Below the pieces are notes generated by a model, which was given only the letters and a program-made list of their open reading frames with translations, made no database searches and had not been told where the DNA came from. The position numbers and the translations under genes are program-made. Below, in pieces: positions 6,293 through 14,663 of a stretch of DNA of 26,063 nt (positions within the stretch are counted from its first letter, which is position 1; every line of letters starts with the position of its first letter). This stretch comes from a virus. The stretch spans positions 1 through 26,063 of the IMG/VR virus record IMGVR_UViG_3300036770_000870. One strand, given 5' to 3'.

Positions 6293-7201
6293 TCATGCAC
6301 CCTGCGAACCGTAGATGCCAAGCGGATCGCTCACTCCAAACGAGTACCTTTCTCTCGCTTTATATCTGACATTCCCGGTGTCGAAATCACCATCCATTGA
6401 ATTTTGTAACGGTGTACGTACAAAATGCTTCAGGCCGTTAGGAACGTCGGTCGTAAGGAACCACGCGTTGGTATCGGTCAAGAAGTGATTGACCGTATAA
6501 CCTTCGGGGATCGAACCGTTGTTCTTCAGGGCGTTGATGTCGTTGTCGTTAGTACCGACACGGAGTTCGGTTTCCAACAGACGAGTTGCCACGAACATCA
6601 AAGCAGGAGGAACGATAAGCTTACGTGGCTTAGCAGCAATCAACAGACTACGTTCATCAGTCCATGCAGCGATCTGAATCACTGCGTTTTCCAACGAAGT
6701 TTCGTTGAGGTCCACGCCCGTAGCGGTCGTGTTGCTGTTAGTACCACCGGAAACCAGCGGGTGTGCTGTTGAGAACAAAGGCTGACCGTCGCCGTAAGTA
6801 ACGCCAGACGAAAAACCATTATTCAATACAGCAGCAGCTTTAACCTGCTTGGTGTACGCCATCGACCGTGCAAGGGCTTTCGTGTAACGAGCAGACAGGC
6901 TGTCGTACAAGTTATCCTCAATCGCCTCTTCAGTGATCGAGAAGCCGTATGCAATAGTTTCGTGCGTATAACGAGCGGTCCAAGCTTCTTGCGCGTTGTC
7001 ATAAGCTATGGCGCTACCTTCGTTTTTAACCGGGGCAGCACTAAAGCCTGACAGCTTAGTTTCCTCTTCAAACGAACGCTCGGAACTCTCGGTTTCGTAG
7101 ATTTCCTTGTGCTCTTCGCCATACTTCGCATACTCCAGACCGAACAATGCGTTCAAGCCGGGGAGAAGCTCTTTCAATAGTTGTGCGCGTGAAATAGCCA
7201 T
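6293..7201 (-). CDS. Major capsid protein
   Basis: A 302-residue protein that starts MAISRAQLLKELLPGLNALF. It contains the conserved blocks EEHKEIYETESSERSFEEE, ETIAYGFSITEEAIEDNLYD, GDGQPLFSTAHPL, KPRKLIVPPALMFVATRLLE and a C-terminal RYKARERYSFGVSDP. These are typical of the Mu gpT-like major head subunit group of HK97-fold capsid proteins, which form the icosahedral shell. The size fits a shell protein without a long propeptide, and a separate scaffold gene lies upstream. Neighbours (scaffold, decoration-like gene) and the strong terminator just downstream support the call. Confidence 0.88.
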   Translation of the reverse strand: MAISRAQLLKELLPGLNALFGLEYAKYGEEHKEIYETESSERSFEEETKLSGFSAAPVKNEGSAIAYDNAQEAWTARYTHETIAYGFSITEEAIEDNLYDSLSARYTKALARSMAYTKQVKAAAVLNNGFSSGVTYGDGQPLFSTAHPLVSGGTNSNTTATGVDLNETSLENAVIQIAAWTDERSLLIAAKPRKLIVPPALMFVATRLLETELRVGTNDNDINALKNNGSIPEGYTVNHFLTDTNAWFLTTDVPNGLKHFVRTPLQNSMDGDFDTGNVRYKARERYSFGVSDPLGIYGSQGA

Positions 7202-7214
7202 TTATATTCCCCTA

Positions 7215-7874
7215 TTACAGTCCGGTTGGGTTGTAGTAGGCATGACCACCATCCACGACAGAACCTGTTACGTTCGGTGCATTGAACTTAACAATTGCTT
7301 CGGGGTAGTAAGTCGTACCGCTAACAACAAACGCCGTATCCGGCACTAAGTCAACAATACGCAAAGGCAAGGTTGCCGTTACATCAGCAGAACTCAACAG
7401 GATAGCCTGTTGCGAATCGCCGGTCGTGGTGTTAAGGGTGTTAGCCACCAATGCCACGTTGTTATTGACGTTAGTGTAGGTCAGGCCAGTAGACGTAGAA
7501 ACAACCGTCGTGCCCGTAACTACAGCGACTTGGAACAACTGATCAGGGTCTTCACAGACATAGGCATAAATAAAGGTGTTTGACTTTATTGAAGTGCCGC
7601 TAGTCCACGATTGTGACCATGTGGGTTGGCCCGTTACAGAAGAAACAAACTGACAGCCCAAAAACACACCGGCAAAGCCAGTAGCGGGGCCAGTAGTTGT
7701 TTCCGTGGTTACAACAATGGTGCCATCCGAAGCAAACTTAACAGGATCGCCAAAACCGATGCTAGAAGCACCAGATGCAATGCGACGCTGACGGGTAGCT
7801 CCGGCAAACACCTGACCACCGATCAAATTGATCGGCTTCAAGCCATAAGGCTTGCTAACAGTCGGGTAAGCCAT
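7215..7874 (-). CDS. Head decoration-like structural protein
   Basis: A 219-residue protein that begins MAYPTVSKPYGLKPINLIGG and continues QVFAGATRQRRIASGASSIG, then beta-rich segments with many Thr/Val (TIVVTTETTTGPATG). It ends YYPEAIVKFNAPNVT and HAYYNPTGL. The opening block is a recognised signature of a conserved protein directly preceding the major capsid gene in many environmental phages. A capsid decoration or stabilising role is inferred from abundance-type composition and position. It starts with a good Shine-Dalgarno (AGGAGT) and ends 13 bases before the capsid ATG. Confidence 0.75.
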   Translation of the reverse strand: MAYPTVSKPYGLKPINLIGGQVFAGATRQRRIASGASSIGFGDPVKFASDGTIVVTTETTTGPATGFAGVFLGCQFVSSVTGQPTWSQSWTSGTSIKSNTFIYAYVCEDPDQLFQVAVVTGTTVVSTSTGLTYTNVNNNVALVANTLNTTTGDSQQAILLSSADVTATLPLRIVDLVPDTAFVVSGTTYYPEAIVKFNAPNVTGSVVDGGHAYYNPTGL

Positions 7875-7886
7875 TTGGAATTACTC

Positions 7887-8348
7887 CTACGATTGTTGAT
7901 TACCGCGTCCGAATGTCACCGACGATTTGCGCTCTGAAAACAGAGGCATACGTGGATCGTTCTCGCGCATGAAATTACTGTCAACAGAACGCATTTGAGC
8001 ATCAGCCTGTGCCTGATAATAGGCATTGCGTTGCTCAACGAACTCTGTCGGGGTTTTACACAACATCAACCCACCGACAACAACGTTGTCTTTAAATCGC
8101 TGGTTATCGTTATCCAAGTAACCAGAAATCTCAGGGTGATCTACTGCTTTGACAGGTTCCCAACCTTCGCGGAGTTTTGATGACACATTTCGGGGATCAT
8201 TCTGCCCCATCATGGACACACGAATCCATCGATATTTATACCCAGGTTCAGGTGCAGGGTCAGGCAGTAACGTGGGGGGTGCCCAGCTACGAGGACGCTC
8301 AACAGTTTCACGGGTATCAAGGTCGCGTTTAATTCGGTTATCAGCCAT
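7887..8348 (-). CDS. Conserved phage head-module protein (unknown function)
   Basis: A 153-residue charged protein with MADNRIKRDLDTRETVERPR at the start, then YRWIRVSMMGQNDPRNVSSK, REGWEPVKAVDHPEI and DNVVVGGLMLCKTPTEFVEQ. The C-terminal half is helical and acidic/basic (RNAYYQAQADAQMRSVDSN). I have seen this pattern between scaffold and capsid genes in other environmental phages but know no function. It overlaps the scaffold gene by 8 bases, consistent with equal expression. A capsid-assembly or minor head role is likely from context. Confidence 0.72.
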   Translation of the reverse strand: MADNRIKRDLDTRETVERPRSWAPPTLLPDPAPEPGYKYRWIRVSMMGQNDPRNVSSKLREGWEPVKAVDHPEISGYLDNDNQRFKDNVVVGGLMLCKTPTEFVEQRNAYYQAQADAQMRSVDSNFMRENDPRMPLFSERKSSVTFGRGNQQS

Positions 8349-9279
8349 TTTGTGTCATTCCTTCCGCCACTTTCCGGGCATATAAATCAAGAGGTATCTT
8401 CAACTTCTTAGCAAGTGCAACCTGCGTTTGTGTCAGCGTGATTTTCTTCGGTGCAACGCTTCGACTTGCCGGTGCTACAACATTACTGCTCGTCCGTTTT
8501 GGTTTTTCCTCTGTTTTATCCTGCTCGTCAGGAAAGTTTTCGGGGAATACCTGTTTCAAACGAGCGTTTACACGCTCATAATATTCATCGCTACGGGGGT
8601 CAATCCCGGATTTGACCAATTTTTGATGCAGCCCAAGCGCAAAGCTGGTCATTTCTTCATCTTGCCCAAACCACTGATTTTTTTGCTGCCATGCAAGTGC
8701 TTTGGGATCTGAAGGCGCTGGAGCGGGTTCAGACGTGTTTTTTACAGGAGTTTCTTCCTGTTGTAAAGGGGCAGGCCGATAATTAGCAAGCCTTTCCACT
8801 TTTAATTTAGCGGAAACTAATGCTTCTTGCGCCGCTAAAATCTGATCAGCGTCGAAAGATTCGTACGCTTCTTTATAAGTTTTCTTTGCTTGATCAAGCT
8901 CTAAAGCCGCTGCTTTTTTAGCCTGCTCAACAAGCGCGTTTGTATTTTCAGTAACAGATCCTTTTAGCCGTTTATTTTCTTCAATAATCTGTTGTGCAAA
9001 CTTAAGGGCTTCTTCTTTTTCTCGAAGTGCTGCTTCTTTAGCCCGTCGCTCATCGTGGTAGCCGTGCGACAGTTTCTTAATACGTTTTTGTACGCCTTCA
9101 TCGTATTTAGCTAAATCATCGTCAGTAACTTCACTAACAGGCTCTTCAAGTGGTTTGCGCCCTTTGTCAGGTTCTGGCGTGTCATCCACTACCTCAATTT
9201 CAAACTCAACGCTATCGTCCGCGCCTGCCTTATTCTCAGGTTCTTTCTCGTCGGGAAACTTAAATTCAGTTTTATCCAT
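8341..9279 (-). CDS. Capsid scaffolding protein
   Basis: A 312-residue, highly charged protein. Residues 1-60 are very acidic (EFEIEVVDDTPEPDKG). About residues 65-175 form a long coiled coil (AKEAALREKEEALKFAQ, then EQAKKAAALELDQAKKTYKE). A Pro-rich linker follows, and the basic C terminus reads ITLTQTQVALAKKLKIPLDL with YARKVAEG. The helix-rich body with a basic C-terminal shell-binding helix is the usual form of phage scaffold proteins, which guide procapsid assembly and then leave. The gene precedes the capsid gene in transcription order, as expected. No protease motif is visible. Confidence 0.82.
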   Translation of the reverse strand: MDKTEFKFPDEKEPENKAGADDSVEFEIEVVDDTPEPDKGRKPLEEPVSEVTDDDLAKYDEGVQKRIKKLSHGYHDERRAKEAALREKEEALKFAQQIIEENKRLKGSVTENTNALVEQAKKAAALELDQAKKTYKEAYESFDADQILAAQEALVSAKLKVERLANYRPAPLQQEETPVKNTSEPAPAPSDPKALAWQQKNQWFGQDEEMTSFALGLHQKLVKSGIDPRSDEYYERVNARLKQVFPENFPDEQDKTEEKPKRTSSNVVAPASRSVAPKKITLTQTQVALAKKLKIPLDLYARKVAEGMTQNG

Positions 9280-9287
9280 AGTTCACC

Positions 9288-9665
9288 TCACGCACGTTGA
9301 ATACCACGGGGGTCTTCGACCACCGCTTCAACGGAATCATCGTTAATAATCCGAAACTCTCGATCATGGATTTTGAGTCTGGTGCCTGTATTTGCACGGG
9401 TAATAATGAAATCCCCCGGCTTACACCACGGCCCAGTTGGAAAACGATTTGGGTCGTTATAAGCCATATCACCAAGAGCAACAACAAAAAGCACGTTGCT
9501 TAATAACTCTTCATACTTAACCGTACTATCGGCTTTAATAATCCCGCTATCAAACTTATTCTCGATATTGGGTAAAGTGCAGAGGATCTTATATCCCTTA
9601 ACCTGCGGCACCTGCCTAGCTTTTTCCTGCGCTTCTTCGATGACAGCTTGAGCTGTTTCAGTCAT
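9288..9665 (-). CDS. GroES-like phage co-chaperonin
   Basis: The ATG at 9665 is chosen over an upstream extension because it overlaps the previous stop (ATGACTGA) and gives a family-like 125-residue protein. The core reads VKGYKILCTLPNIENKFDSG, then IIKADSTVKYEELL, SNVLFVVALGDMAY, CKPGDFIITRANTGTRL and IINDDSVEAVVEDP. This matches the order of GroES: first strand, mobile loop with a hydrophobic GII (residues 41-43, equivalent to the GroES IVL that docks on GroEL), then the VVALG and GD.I strands. It probably helps the host GroEL fold the capsid protein, as T4 gp31 does. It lies between portal and scaffold genes. The recognition is by motif; a structure prediction would settle it. Confidence 0.78.
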   Translation of the reverse strand: MTETAQAVIEEAQEKARQVPQVKGYKILCTLPNIENKFDSGIIKADSTVKYEELLSNVLFVVALGDMAYNDPNRFPTGPWCKPGDFIITRANTGTRLKIHDREFRIINDDSVEAVVEDPRGIQRA

Positions 9666-9861
9666 TTTCAAATTCCTCATACCGTTGCACAAGGTCTTGG
9701 ACCTCCATCCTTGCACGGCGCAGACCTTGGATAACGCCACACAAATACTTATATTCAGCAAAGTCTTTACAACTAGCGTCACTCATTGATGCCGCCGTTT
9801 CTTTTTCCCGCTCAGCTAGTTTGTTAAATAAGTGATCCAACATTCCACGCTCATTAGACAT
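9658..9861 (-). CDS. Small helical phage protein
   Basis: I take the ATG at 9861, three bases after the previous stop with GGTGGTGA just upstream, instead of the earlier TTG. The 67-residue product begins MSNERGMLDHLFNKLAER and then has EYKYLCGVIQGLRRARMEV and QDLVQRYEEFEND, a charged helical protein without known motif. It lies between the Cys-rich protein and the co-chaperonin and is translationally coupled to both. Function is unknown. Confidence 0.65.
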   Translation of the reverse strand: MSNERGMLDHLFNKLAEREKETAASMSDASCKDFAEYKYLCGVIQGLRRARMEVQDLVQRYEEFEND

Positions 9862-9863
9862 AT

Positions 9864-10094
9864 TCACCACCAATAATCAGGACAGTTAGCATTTTTTAAC
9901 CACGTTTTTGCAGGCATAAAACACCCGCAGTCTTTACAAGTCTTAACTATTGAGCGCAGCTTTGGACAAGTTTTACAGACTGCGTAACGGGCATCTCTAA
10001 TATCTTTTGAAATCAGTATGTACCCGTTACTTTTCAGTCCATCAGGATCAACCTCGTCGCTGTGCTCTTGATTTTTCTGCAATGTCAAGTCCAT
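9864..10094 (-). CDS. Cys-rich zinc-binding small protein (DUF6171-like)
   Basis: A 76-residue protein with a zinc-ribbon-like C-terminal half: C40-x2-C43, C53-x2-C56-x-C58 and C71 followed by PDYWW. The pattern VCKTCPKLR ... CKDCGCFMPAKTWLKNANCP is close to a small phage family I recall as DUF6171, in which the Cys set probably binds one zinc. It begins inside the 3' end of the portal gene, overlapping it by 47 bases in another frame. The role is unknown; neighbours suggest a head-assembly accessory. Confidence 0.72.
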   Translation of the reverse strand: MDLTLQKNQEHSDEVDPDGLKSNGYILISKDIRDARYAVCKTCPKLRSIVKTCKDCGCFMPAKTWLKNANCPDYWW

Positions 10095-12387
10095 CTTTTA
10101 CCAGTTGTGCTTGTATGCGATCCCGTTCAATATTCAAACGCTCTTGCTGAATCTGTGCATCCGTTGCATCTTTCTGTGCTTTGCGCTGGACTTCAAACGC
10201 TTTAATCTTCAAATCTTCCTGCTGCATCTGAATCAGTGGGTCTTGAGCCATCTGCTGCGCCTGCTGTTGCTGTGCTTGAGCCGTGTGAATCTGTAACAAC
10301 TGCTGCGACGCTTGCGCCACAAACCGAGACATCGCTACTTCTTCTTCCTCAGACATCTCCATATCTGGCGGTGGTAGCGCTATACCTATCCGCTCCTCAA
10401 TCTGTCTGCGATACGCAAACCCAAAGTGTTCAGCTATATGCGCCATGAGTGCGGCTTGCATGGCTTGCGCCATTGGGTTTTGCCCAATCATTGCCGCCGT
10501 CTGAGGGTCTTGCATAAAGTTCATGTGCGCTGCTATGTGAGCATCGTGATCCTGATAAATAAATGCTTTCAAAGGTTTACCCTTCAGCACATTCATATTT
10601 TCACTAATCGGATCTTTCGGTTTCTCATCATCTTCTGTTGGCACCAACTTATCAGCGTTGGGTATACCAAGCACATCAAGCATCTGCCTGTGCAGACGCG
10701 GCATGTCGTATAACTGCGGTGCCCCCTGTGCAAGCTGTAAGGCAGCTTGATACTGCACAACCCGCTGAGCCATCGTCGAGGCATTGGGGTCACTTACAGG
10801 AATAACTTCTACAATGTCATAGTCTTCTTGCTTGACCTGTGGGGTGCCGTCCTGTGGTACATAGCTGTAGTCGGGGCTTGTGTAATCCCTAATAATCTCT
10901 TTAAGCAGCTTGAACTCTTCCTTCATCGCTGCATGGATGCGAGCCTGTACAGCACCCATTGTTTTTAGTTGTCTTTCGAGCAACGCAAGAGTTGTACCAA
11001 CAGGCGCGTTGGCGCTCATATCGCTGATCTTCATATCAGCCATGCCACTAAGTCGCCGTGCCTCTTCAGTAATCTGATTCAGCAGGGCAAGCAGTGTTTG
11101 ACTTGGCTCTTTGTAAGGCAGCGGTAAGATATTGTCTCGAATCGCACCACCGGGGACATCCACATCCCGCCATTCACCCGGAGCGATTGGCGTGTCATCA
11201 CCTTTAATCCGCAGTCCTCTGGACTTCAACCCACCGGGGAGGTTAGATAATGAACCTGCATCAACCAACTGACGAATCAGCATGGTTCCTGCCGTGGCGT
11301 AGCCACCAATAATATGAATCAGCCCAAAGCCATACGCCCCAAAGCCGGGGATATACATGTAGTGCGTAAAGTGCTGACGCGCACGTTTCTGCTTATCATC
11401 TTCGCGGTAATTGCGACGTATTGCTAAGACTTTATTAGTCCCCTTGTCGATAGTGATGACGTAGGGTACAGGCAGCTCTTCCTCATATCCCGGCAAGTCA
11501 TACTCGATATGCACCTCGCAGATCTGATAGCGCTCGTCTTTAGTCTGCTCAATACCTTCTTTCTGCGCTTTAGCTTTCTCAATGTCTGTCTGCGTAGCGC
11601 TAGGCTCTCCAAGATCTATGTCTCGGTAAAAACCACTAACTTGCAGTCTTTTGATGTCATTTTTAGTCTTACGCATCACATGCGTGAGGCGGTCTGTACG
11701 TCGGATGTTTGTCACACCGTACGGCAGAATGACATCTTCAGCAGGCACATAAAATGACACCTGCCGTTCAAGTGATGGGTCGTAGTAGACCTTCTTAAAT
11801 GACGAACCGGCTAGGGCCACACCCCACAACGCACGCTCATGTTCTGAGCGATACTCAGGCATCTTATCTGTAAGCTGATAGTTCATATCAGCCTGCACCC
11901 GCTTAGCAGCTTCTTCGACTCCAGGGTTCCAAGCACCGATAATATTTGTCTTTACTGGCCCCGCAGCAGGGAATGTCTCCATGATGGACTCGCTCTGGAA
12001 GCGAATCGCAGCCTCAGTTAATAGTGTGGAGAACACACCGCAAGCGCCATCCCAAGGCTCAGTCACTTCGTCATAGCGCAAGCCAAGAACATCTAAACCT
12101 TTAATATATGTATCAACCCAATCTTTACGGCTATTAATATCAGCATCGATCATGCCCATAATGTCTGACGCAACTTTCTGCAAGTCAGCTTCTTCCATGT
12201 GCTCCGCTAAATTAGCGTCAAAACTTTCTTCGTTTTCATCTTCTTCCGGCATTAAATCAATCTCAACACCGCCAATACCAACGGTTACATCTTCAGGATT
12301 TTCAATCTCAATCTCGATGGGAGCTTCTTCCATGCCAAGAGCTTCAATCCCTTCAGGCATGCCATACAGCGCTTTATCAATAGCCAT
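10048..12387 (-). CDS. Portal protein
   Basis: A 779-residue protein. It has an acidic N terminus, the blocks RKDWVDTYIKGLDVLGLRYD, EPWDGACGVFSTLLTEAAIR and FQSESIMETFPAAGPVKT, and then HERALWGVALAGSSFKKVYY with DPSLERQVSFYVPAEDVILP. Later come GFGLIHIIGGYATAGTMLIR and NAPVGTTLALLERQLKTMGA, the stem/crown-type helices. The last 120 residues form a Gln-rich coiled coil (IHTAQAQQQQAQQMAQDP). The size and order fit P22-sized portals that form the dodecameric ring for DNA entry and join the tail. It starts four bases after the terminase gene, as usual for packaging operons. Confidence 0.92.
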   Translation of the reverse strand: MAIDKALYGMPEGIEALGMEEAPIEIEIENPEDVTVGIGGVEIDLMPEEDENEESFDANLAEHMEEADLQKVASDIMGMIDADINSRKDWVDTYIKGLDVLGLRYDEVTEPWDGACGVFSTLLTEAAIRFQSESIMETFPAAGPVKTNIIGAWNPGVEEAAKRVQADMNYQLTDKMPEYRSEHERALWGVALAGSSFKKVYYDPSLERQVSFYVPAEDVILPYGVTNIRRTDRLTHVMRKTKNDIKRLQVSGFYRDIDLGEPSATQTDIEKAKAQKEGIEQTKDERYQICEVHIEYDLPGYEEELPVPYVITIDKGTNKVLAIRRNYREDDKQKRARQHFTHYMYIPGFGAYGFGLIHIIGGYATAGTMLIRQLVDAGSLSNLPGGLKSRGLRIKGDDTPIAPGEWRDVDVPGGAIRDNILPLPYKEPSQTLLALLNQITEEARRLSGMADMKISDMSANAPVGTTLALLERQLKTMGAVQARIHAAMKEEFKLLKEIIRDYTSPDYSYVPQDGTPQVKQEDYDIVEVIPVSDPNASTMAQRVVQYQAALQLAQGAPQLYDMPRLHRQMLDVLGIPNADKLVPTEDDEKPKDPISENMNVLKGKPLKAFIYQDHDAHIAAHMNFMQDPQTAAMIGQNPMAQAMQAALMAHIAEHFGFAYRRQIEERIGIALPPPDMEMSEEEEVAMSRFVAQASQQLLQIHTAQAQQQQAQQMAQDPLIQMQQEDLKIKAFEVQRKAQKDATDAQIQQERLNIERDRIQAQLVKDGLDIAEKSRAQRRG

Positions 12388-12390
12388 GAT

Positions 12391-13929
12391 TTATCCTAAG
12401 TAATAGCCGCGTTTCTGCCCACGGAAGCCTCTAAAGTATCTAACGTCATCTGGCTCATCACTGGGCAATGAAATAAACCCGCCCTGCCTGAACCGCAGCA
12501 GCGCCTGTGTCATTGTATCCACGTAGTCATCATGCTCTCCGACAGGGAAAGCTGCAACCTCTTCAATGACTTCTCTGGCCCAGCGAGTATCTGGTGCCCA
12601 TACTTTACCGCTTGCAAAGATGTCAGCAACAGAATTAACACGGACGTGTTTATCGTTACCCCTTGAGGGGCTGAACTCCTGTATCGGCACACCCACACGC
12701 CGCATTTCTTGTATGAGGGGCGCACCTGCGGCTTTCTTTTCAATCACTACCGCATCAGGCTCGTACTCTCTATACATCTCCAACGCACGTTCTTTTAACT
12801 GCGGAAAGTTCATCCGCGCTTTAAACGCGTCCACTAATATAATATTAGGCGCACCGCCATCTTCATCGTTATACCAAATACCCCACGTCGTACATGCGGT
12901 GTAGTCTGAAGAGTTTTTAGTTTCATGAGCCGTATCCCACGACTGAATAATATATTCACAACGCGGTGGATCTTCGTGCTCCCACACTTTCCACATATTA
13001 CGTTGAATAACTGCTGCCGCATCACTTGTCGGCTGCTGCATATATTGCGCTTGCCAATAGCGCGGGTCCATTGCAGCTTTTTTAGCTTTTAATTGATCAA
13101 GGGGCCATTGTTCGGGCCATAATGATTTTTCATTATCTTGATTTTCATTCAATATTGCAGGTAATTCTACAATCTCCCACGGGTCTGCTTCAGGGTTTTT
13201 AATTTGATAATCCATTAATTTACCCGTCAGATCAATTAAACTCCAACGAGTCATAATAACGATAATCGCACCCCCCGGCATTAATCGCTGGAGTGGACCT
13301 GTCTGAAACCAAGACCACGCCTGATCAAAAGTCAGTCGTGAATTAGCCTTTATGTCCTGCTCAGAATGAGGGTCATCAATAACAAACAAATCAGCACCAC
13401 GCCCAGCCAGAGCGCCGCCAACGCCAACAGCATAATATTGACCTCCAGCTCCGGTAGACCATTTTCCGGCTGCTTTTTGGTCTTCTGCGAGGACCGTTTT
13501 TGGAAAAACTTCCTGATATTCATCAGAGTCCACCAAGTTTTTAACTCGGCGTCCAAAATCTTCTGACAGGGACGCCGTATGTGTTCCCATGATAATCTTT
13601 TTATCGGGAAATTGGCCTAAAAACCAAGCAGGAAACATATAAGAACTAAATTCTGACTTACCCATACGGGGTGCAATATTAATAATCACCCGTTTTTTAT
13701 GTCCTGCTACCACATCTTCAAAGATTTTTGCCAACTTTCTGTGATGTGCGCCTTCTTTAAACCCTGGATACGTATGATGTGCAAAGGCAAGCAGTGATGT
13801 ACGCGAATTTTTAAGCGATTTGCGTCTGTCGTACTCGTCAAGAAGCGTCAACACCTCCAGTTTTTCTGCTTTCGGTATCTTTGGCAGCATCTGCCGTAAC
13901 GCTTCAGCCTCGTAATCACTCAGATTCAA
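12391..13929 (-). CDS. terL: Terminase large subunit
   Basis: The packaging ATPase-nuclease. I choose TTG at 13929: GGAG lies seven bases upstream, it overlaps the small subunit stop (TTGAATCTGAGTGA), and no ATG is better placed. This gives 512 residues. The ATPase has Walker A APRMGKS (about 86-92), Walker B LFVIDDP (about 181-187) and the coupling motif VIMTRWS. The nuclease domain shows SWDTAHETKNSSDYTA, AVVIEKKAAGAP and EHDDYVDTMTQALLRF, which supply the three acidic metal ligands. It drives DNA into the prohead through the portal and cuts the genome. The order of motifs and the length are normal for the TerL family with a C-terminal RNase H-like nuclease. Confidence 0.95.
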   Translation of the reverse strand: MNLSDYEAEALRQMLPKIPKAEKLEVLTLLDEYDRRKSLKNSRTSLLAFAHHTYPGFKEGAHHRKLAKIFEDVVAGHKKRVIINIAPRMGKSEFSSYMFPAWFLGQFPDKKIIMGTHTASLSEDFGRRVKNLVDSDEYQEVFPKTVLAEDQKAAGKWSTGAGGQYYAVGVGGALAGRGADLFVIDDPHSEQDIKANSRLTFDQAWSWFQTGPLQRLMPGGAIIVIMTRWSLIDLTGKLMDYQIKNPEADPWEIVELPAILNENQDNEKSLWPEQWPLDQLKAKKAAMDPRYWQAQYMQQPTSDAAAVIQRNMWKVWEHEDPPRCEYIIQSWDTAHETKNSSDYTACTTWGIWYNDEDGGAPNIILVDAFKARMNFPQLKERALEMYREYEPDAVVIEKKAAGAPLIQEMRRVGVPIQEFSPSRGNDKHVRVNSVADIFASGKVWAPDTRWAREVIEEVAAFPVGEHDDYVDTMTQALLRFRQGGFISLPSDEPDDVRYFRGFRGQKRGYYLG

Positions 13930-14488
13930 TGACTTTCTCCGTCGCAGCAACCTCAATAGCGCCCATATATTTACCAAGCTTTGCCTTGATCTTGGATTCA
14001 ATCTCCTCGTCAGACAGCTCAACTTTCTTAACTTCGGTTCGCTCAGTAAATAGCGCTACTTCAGTCACTTTACCCAACATCTCCAGCGCCTTTAACCTGT
14101 ATCGTGGGTCTGGGTGTTCCGTATCTTCCAATATCTTAGCCACAGCGTAGCCACGCATCTGCCGAGCCTGCTCAACAAACGCCCAATCGTAAGCCGTCAG
14201 CATCCCTACAAGATGTCGCACAGCTTGTGGCGTTGTATTGGCTAACAGCTTTTCTTTAACTTTCTCTGTGGGGGCACCCGCTGCCATAGCTGCAAACGCA
14301 AGCTGTGCATTTTTGTGCTGTGCTTTGTTTTCAACTTCTTCATCAGAAGCTGCGCCAATTGATTCTAAAAAGTCTGCTGTCGCTACTTGCGCGTCCAATA
14401 CTTCCTGCGCCGTTGCTTTTTCAATAGGCGTATAGCGTGGGGGGTCGTCGTATATAAGATGTTCAAACATATTGAGGGAAAGGGGCAC
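13916..14488 (-). CDS. Terminase small subunit (probable)
   Basis: A helical 190-residue protein directly upstream of terL with an overlapping end. It starts with GTG at 14488 or, without the first six residues, with ATG at 14470 (MFEHLIYDDPPRYTPIEKA); neither has a clear Shine-Dalgarno. Main blocks are TAQEVLDAQVATADFLESIG, LAFAAMAAGAPTEKVKEKLL, QARQMRGYAVAKILEDTEHP and YRLKALEMLGKVTEVALFTE, then an acidic/basic helix. The DPRYRLKALEMLGKVT-type helix resembles other small terminase proteins that recognise the packaging site. The assignment rests mainly on position and helical composition. Confidence 0.72.
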   Translation of the reverse strand: MPLSLNMFEHLIYDDPPRYTPIEKATAQEVLDAQVATADFLESIGAASDEEVENKAQHKNAQLAFAAMAAGAPTEKVKEKLLANTTPQAVRHLVGMLTAYDWAFVEQARQMRGYAVAKILEDTEHPDPRYRLKALEMLGKVTEVALFTERTEVKKVELSDEEIESKIKAKLGKYMGAIEVAATEKVIESE

Positions 14489-14571
14489 CTCGTTAATTTG
14501 GCGTAGATTAAATCTTTATTGACGCCGTTGCAAGCGGTCATGTATATTAGCGGGAGTAGCATCTTGTCCAT
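14383..14571 (-). CDS. Possible leader ORF overlapping the small terminase gene
   Basis: An ATG at 14571 is preceded by AAGGAG (14583-14578) at six bases spacing, the best ribosome-binding site in this gap. The 62-residue frame begins MDKMLLPLIYMTACNGVNKD and runs 0.1 kb into the small terminase gene in another frame, ending in a basic stretch (LLKKQRRRKYWTRK). It may be a short leader peptide that feeds ribosomes to the poorly led terminase start, or a misread. The product itself has no recognisable family and the overlapped part may be incidental. Confidence 0.28.
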   Translation of the reverse strand: MDKMLLPLIYMTACNGVNKDLIYAKLTRCPFPSICLNILYTTTPHAIRLLKKQRRRKYWTRK

Positions 14572-14637
14572 GCTGCTCTCCTTGAGTTGGGAACTTCCCC
14601 CCGACGATTTATCCCGGCATCGCGCCGGGATTTTTTT
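14519..14637 (+). ncRNA. Candidate short RNA antisense to the terminase leader
   Basis: On the rightward strand TTGACG (14519-14524), an 18-base spacer and TATATT (14543-14548) form a promoter with one mismatch in each box. About 65 bases after it comes an intrinsic terminator (14611-14637). No rightward gene with a ribosome-binding site lies between. The predicted transcript of about 80 nt would pair with the mRNA leader that contains the AAGGAG/ATG at 14583-14569. This is inference from the promoter-terminator pair. Confidence 0.4.
14611..14637 (+). terminator. Rightward intrinsic terminator
   Basis: An 8-bp perfect stem ATCCCGGC/GCCGGGAT with loop ATCGC is followed by seven T on the rightward strand. 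There is no T run on the other side, so it acts only rightwards. No rightward gene ends nearby, which implies either a short RNA from 14519 or insulation of the following promoter. Confidence 0.85.
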
Positions 14638-14645
14638 ATGTATTG

Positions 14646-14663
14646 ATGTCAAATACTTGACAT
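14646..14663. promoter_or_regulatory. Candidate operator (18-bp inverted repeat)
   Basis: ATGTCAA-ATAC-TTGACAT is a perfect 7-bp inverted repeat around ATAC and contains the -35 box of the rightward promoter. A near copy (ATGTCTAATACTTGACA) lies at 17337-17353. A dimeric repressor or activator site is the simplest reading. Confidence 0.5.

Noticed and set aside
9666-9782. N-terminal extension of the co-chaperonin gene
   Set aside because: It overlaps the 9658-9861 gene and adds a Cys-rich stretch unlike GroES; the ATG overlapping the previous stop is the normal pattern here.
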